Source: Sipunculus nudus (taxonomy: Eukaryota > Annelida > Sipuncula > Golfingiida > Sipunculidae). From it: a stretch of 64,000 nt of DNA. A model generated the notes under the pieces. It had not been told where the DNA came from. It was given only the letters and a program-made list of their open reading frames with translations, and ran no database searches. Below are positions 60,224-64,000 of the stretch, one piece after another. The stretch's first letter is position 1. Every line of letters starts with the position of its first letter. The DNA is taken from NCBI GenBank assembly GCA_026874595.1, contig CM049312.1:49233429-49297428 (forward strand). The letters run 5' to 3'. The position numbers were made by a program, and so were the translations under genes.

Positions 60224-60455
60224 TTTGGCTCTCTGTGTCTCTTTCTCTTAGTATTTATTCATAAAATTTCCAAATTACTCACTTGTCTGTCACTTTTTCG
60301 ATACAAAAATAGCACCAGGAGATGTACTGGTTAAAATTCTTCTACACCTTCAATTATTGGCAAAATGCACAAAGTATTCCTGCCTATATTTGGCCAAAAT
60401 AGTGCTCCTCCAAATATGTGTCTGTTCACCATGGAGCACCACGTGACCTATCCTT

Positions 60456-60850
60456 CTGGAAACTTTTGAATAAAACAAACGTGAACTTAAAGTGTGAAAG
60501 AATAAGTATAATACTGGTCTTGATTATGTCCCTTAAAGGAGCTCAAAAACTGGTGACCTTGACCTTGATCTTCATGGTCAAATTGGCCAGAATCAGAAGT
60601 ATTTGTAAACATTATAAGTTTGAATCACCCATATATTTTCATGAAATTCTACTTGTGAAATGTCCCTACCAAAATTTCGGACAAGTTAAAAAACTGGTGA
60701 CCTTGACCTTCAACATCATGGTCAAATAGACTGAAACAGAATTATTTGTGAAACCCATAACTTTAGAAGTAGCGCATATTTTGAGGCCCGTAGTGAGTGG
60801 AGACGTATAGTTGTTTTTGTGTTACAAAAACCAGGTCCTCTGGTTTAAAA
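60456..60850 (+). repeat. Units of the 21842 family with CTGG end
   Basis: TGGTGACCTTGACCTTGATC and CCCATAACTTTAGAAGTA units match 22010-22700. The end has the hairpin GTTTTTGTG-TT-ACAAAAAC, then AGGTCCTCTGGTTTA. 60850-61385 shows nothing recognisable. Confidence 0.65.
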
Positions 60851-61386
60851 GGAAATGTTTCATGTGAAGAATTTAGCCAGTCACACAAGAGGAACTGCTG
60901 GATGTGCATGTATGTTAGTAGTTTGAGCCAGCTAGGTCACCTTGCAGTCTATGTGAATAAAGGCAGTTCAAATTTGCAGAGACAAAATATATAATAAGGA
61001 AAGAAAAATCATCTATCTCTGCATCACACTTGTTCATGTGAACATATATATTTTTTAGGTAATTTGTTGAGATCGGACATAGTAATTTTTGTAACATCAG
61101 AGTAGAGATGGTCCCTCAGGGTACAAATTGTATGTTTAGATAGATATGTTTTTAGATTAAATCAGAATAACTTTATGACAATTAATTATTCATCTTTGAA
61201 ACCCAAAATAATTTACTTTTTCAGGCTTGTAAGTAAAAATAGTCATGGAATATCGCATTTTCTTAGAGCTATGTTTTGTGCACAGCCAGGGTGACTACTT
61301 TCAGCCTTATAACATCACATAGGGACTACTTGCACTTCATCCACGTGCCAAGTTAAGAGTGAATGGACTATAGTTCCCACAATAGC

Positions 61387-62340
61387 CAATACCAACTGGT
61401 CAATCAGCTGAGCATCATGACCCATGGGTCACTTGTTTGGAGGCCCCATTGTATTGATTTTATTGCATTGTCAGTCCCCAGGCAGCCCACTTCTGGTCAC
61501 TTGAGCCCTGCCTCGGTAACAGTATCAGTAATGCAACACAGGTTGAGTACCCTTGCTGTCACAGGTATACAGTAATTCTCATATCAACTGTATTTCCTTG
61601 ATTGTAATGCTGTTTCCACTCCAATACAGAAAACCTTCCTTGAAAAGTAATTCAAGGAGTTATCCAGAAGATTCCAGTGTTGTGTTAATGTAGCATTATT
61701 AAAGGAATCAATTTTCTTTTAAATGATTTTAATTTTAACAAATTAGAATATAATTAAACCCTTCAGTAAGCATAAATTTATAAAATATGAAGCAATTTAA
61801 GGATAAATAAAGGCACAATTTAAAATTAGGAAATCTGGATGAAGTATTATTTATAGATATTCATTGTTTTGCAAATTTAAATGATATATATTTTTGTGGT
61901 AAAAAAATAAATATACATTTGTATGCATGATGTGGTGTTATCTTATTGAGAATATAATGATGTAATTAAGAATTATGAATCAACTTTTATTTTCAGATAT
62001 AAATATTATGACTAATTTATGACTAATTAGTTTTGTACCACATAATCAGATTGTTTAAACATTTGTATGCATGAAGTGGTGTTATCTGACAGCTGAGATT
62101 AATGATGACGCAATTTAGAATTATGAATCATTTTTTAGATTCGAATATATATGTTATATTGGAAATGTATAGAAATATAAATTTAAAATTAAAAAAAAAT
62201 GATGTGATAATAAAATGAGGATCTAATACAAACATTTGTTCATATTTTCCTGCCTCAGCAGAATTGGAAATCAGGCTTTGTTTGCCCTGTATGTATATGC
62301 AGAAGTGTTGTTCATCCCACCATCCCCCCCCCCCCCCCAT
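61387..62340 (+). repeat. Family 1 tail and long-body segment
   Basis: CAGCTGAGCATCATGACCC with GGGTCACTTGTTT is a family 1 tail (61387-61437). 61490-62335 is a copy of the segment also at 2940-3720 and 27080-28600, ending at a C tract (about 62323-62338). 62340-63060 is AT-rich with short pieces of the same families and a CT-rich patch near 62940-63000; no gene seen. Confidence 0.65.
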
Positions 62341-63070
62341 ATATTAATTATGAATTTTTTCCTATAAGCACTGTTGATCTAACTATTATATGCTGTATGT
62401 GTATGGATTTAAGTTATTTAAGTCTGAATTTGAAAGCAACTTATATGTTGTGATGTGAAATATTGCAGATGAAAAAATGTCACATATATGTTATTCTCTT
62501 TATGTATAATTACATTTTTAAACATGGAAAACAATGATGTTATAAAAAAAGGAATTTATGCAAAAATTGTTAATTATTTTGTGGCTCAAAAGAATGGGAA
62601 TTAAAATGATTATCTTTGTTTCTCTAGCTTTCTTCCTGTTTTAAATATTTTATAATTATGAATAAACTTTTTTTTCCTGTTAGCACTGATTAATTAAATT
62701 TTATATCCTGTATGTATATGCAAGGATATTGTAACTCCCACCATCCCCTTCCCTCTGCCCAGTGAGTCCTTGCTTCTCGGCACTTTGAACAATAGTTCTA
62801 TTGCTAAAGCATAAAATTTAACAATTTCTTCAATCATCAACCAACCATGGCCTAGATTACCTCTTTCTCTCAGACTTTTATCTACATTTCATAATATTTT
62901 AGATTTTAACCTTCCAGGTGTTTAAGTACTGTTGAATGCGCCTCCCCTCTCTCTCTATCTCCTTACATCCACCCCTCCTTGTTGCCATCACTGTTCCCTT
63001 CTCTGAACCCCATCCCAATGTCAGCCTCAGTAAACAAGAACAAGATGAATCAGATAAATTCATATTATTA

Positions 63071-64000
63071 GTGAACCTGTGAGCTTATGCAATGGCGCGA
63101 CGGCGTCCATCCGCCGCCCGCCGTCCAAGGTTGGCTGTTCACTGTCCATGGCTGTAGGTCAGAAACCATAAGAGCTAGCAGCTCCACATTACATGTAAGA
63201 ATTAGTCACATGTGAAACTTGGTGCCCTAGAGCTTATTAATAGGTATCTGCATTAATTTAGATATTATAGAGAAAAAGCTTAAAAACCTTTAAATATCTT
63301 CTCCTCTGAAACTGTCCAGCCAAATTGTCGTATATTTCAAAGAAATGTTCCCTGGAACAATCTCTTACAAGTTTGTTTGAATGGTTCCAGTTAGGTGATT
63401 TTTGAAGGAGTTACAGTAAGTTGAACTTAGTCATTTGCATGCTAAATTACAATCTCAGAAACAGCTGGAGCTATCATCATCAAATTTTATGTTAATGCTG
63501 GTCACTTGAGTCATATCTGAAATTGAGGTATTGGTGGCGCCATCTGCATTGGTCTTTTTCTAAGGGGGTCAACTGTGCCCGAAGCATACAGAGGGCTACA
63601 AAAAAAATTCTTCTCTGAAAGCGTAAAGCCAAATTGTTTAACATTGCACAGAAATGCTCCTTGGGTAGTGCTTTCTTAAGTTTGTTCAAATGGTCTGTGT
63701 TCAGTGACTTTTGGCCGAGTTATGGGAAGCAGAATATAGCCAAATGTTATAGCAGCCCATTTCTGCTCAGTGGCTTCAAAGATTTTCTTCTCAAAAACCA
63801 CTTAGTCAAATTCTCTAATCTCACACATGAATGATCCTTAGATGTTGATAATTCATATGTTTTAGATTTTATACAGGAAAAGTTAAGAAAAAATATAAAA
63901 ATTTTCTTCTCCAAAACTTTCCAGCCAATTGCTTATATTTCACAGAAATGATCCCTTGAACAATATCTTTGTTTGAATGGCACCATTTCAGTGATTTTTT
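63071..64000 (+). repeat. Family 3 element, forward copy, cut by window end
   Basis: The head GTGAACCTGTGAGCTTATGC is followed by a CCGCCGCCCGCCGTCC run and a body matching 11122-11900 (GAAACAGCTGGAGCTATCAT, TGAGGTATTGGTGGCGCCAT). Confidence 0.75.

Larger units (their letters stand above)
47751..60455 (-). mobile_element. Full-length L1-like retrotransposon with three nested insertions
   Basis: The minus-strand element runs from 60455 (5') to 47751 (3'). CTGGAAAC(TTTT) flanks both sides (47743-47750 plus T run; 60456-60467), giving a target duplication of 8-12 bp. The two flanks together resemble the uninterrupted repeat at about 30088-30115. The order is a short 5' leader with an E-box-like CACGTG, ORF1 (60223-58953), a 16-base gap, then ORF2 (58936-47916). 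A short 3' leader has GGAATAAACTTG and an AT/A-rich end. Later insertions at 50136-52147, 52631-56590 and 57104-58561 leave about 5.0-5.3 kb of L1, a normal length. Frameshifts and stops in both ORFs make it inactive. Confidence 0.88.

Noticed and set aside
46731-64000. The missing last exons of PRPF19
   Set aside because: I read the + strand for the expected final blades and C-terminus and found none; they must lie beyond the window.

Overview
This is a piece of an AT-rich, intron-heavy animal genome. It carries one recognisable host gene, the middle of the spliceosomal/ubiquitin-ligase gene PRPF19 (Prp19), on the + strand, and almost everything else is transposable-element sequence. The repeat families (heads with GTCCGTCC runs, minisatellite cores, L1/Tx1-like non-LTR elements) resemble those of bivalve molluscs. 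The bivalve assignment is an inference from repeat style, not from a diagnostic gene.

Host gene: five in-phase exons (9357-9466, 26299-26454, 29226-29295, 30191-30346, 42319-42419) encode about 198 consecutive residues of the WD40 propeller. All junctions are GT-AG and the codon phases agree. The introns are 16.8, 2.8, 0.9 and 12.0 kb, and the intron after the last exon runs at least 21.6 kb to the window edge. I found neither the U-box, coiled coil and first blade (5') nor the last WD repeats (3'), so the gene extends past both ends.

Repeat layout: 1-990 is a minisatellite of about 175 bp units. 1286-6171 holds nested copies of the family called family 1 here (AGCTCAGCTGAC head, GACCCATGGGTC-CTTGTTT tail), with a TA-flanked MITE inside. 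7071-7193 is a (TC)n tract. 11122-15815 holds inverted copies of family 3 and several tandem arrays. 15979-17401 and 22799-23430 carry arrays with nuclear-receptor-like DR1 motifs. 19630-20436 looks like a solo LTR. 27743-28436 is a DNA element with a 9-bp target duplication. 31693-41340 is a deep nest that includes a 4.2-kb inverted-repeat element (33051-37296). 42430-46730 is a minisatellite of about 4.3 kb with 38-41 bp units, starting about 10 bases past an exon donor.

47751-60455 (minus strand) is one essentially full-length L1-like retrotransposon with a target-site duplication. It is broken by three later insertions and several frameshifts. ORF2 has APE endonuclease, reverse transcriptase and a C-terminal CCHC. 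ORF1 has an RRM-like region and two CCHC knuckles followed by a domain that reads as NADAR (YbiA/DUF1768-like, ADP-ribose related). This RRM-CCHC-NADAR ORF1 is the most novel-looking feature in the window.

Across unrelated repeat families the 12-14 bp palindrome (A)GGTGGCGCCACC(T) recurs about 25 times. Several families share a 5' stem-loop and a 3' hairpin followed by CTAG, CTTG or CTGG and then TTT, a Helitron/Helentron-like layout. No tRNA, rRNA, CRISPR array or complete protein-coding gene was found.
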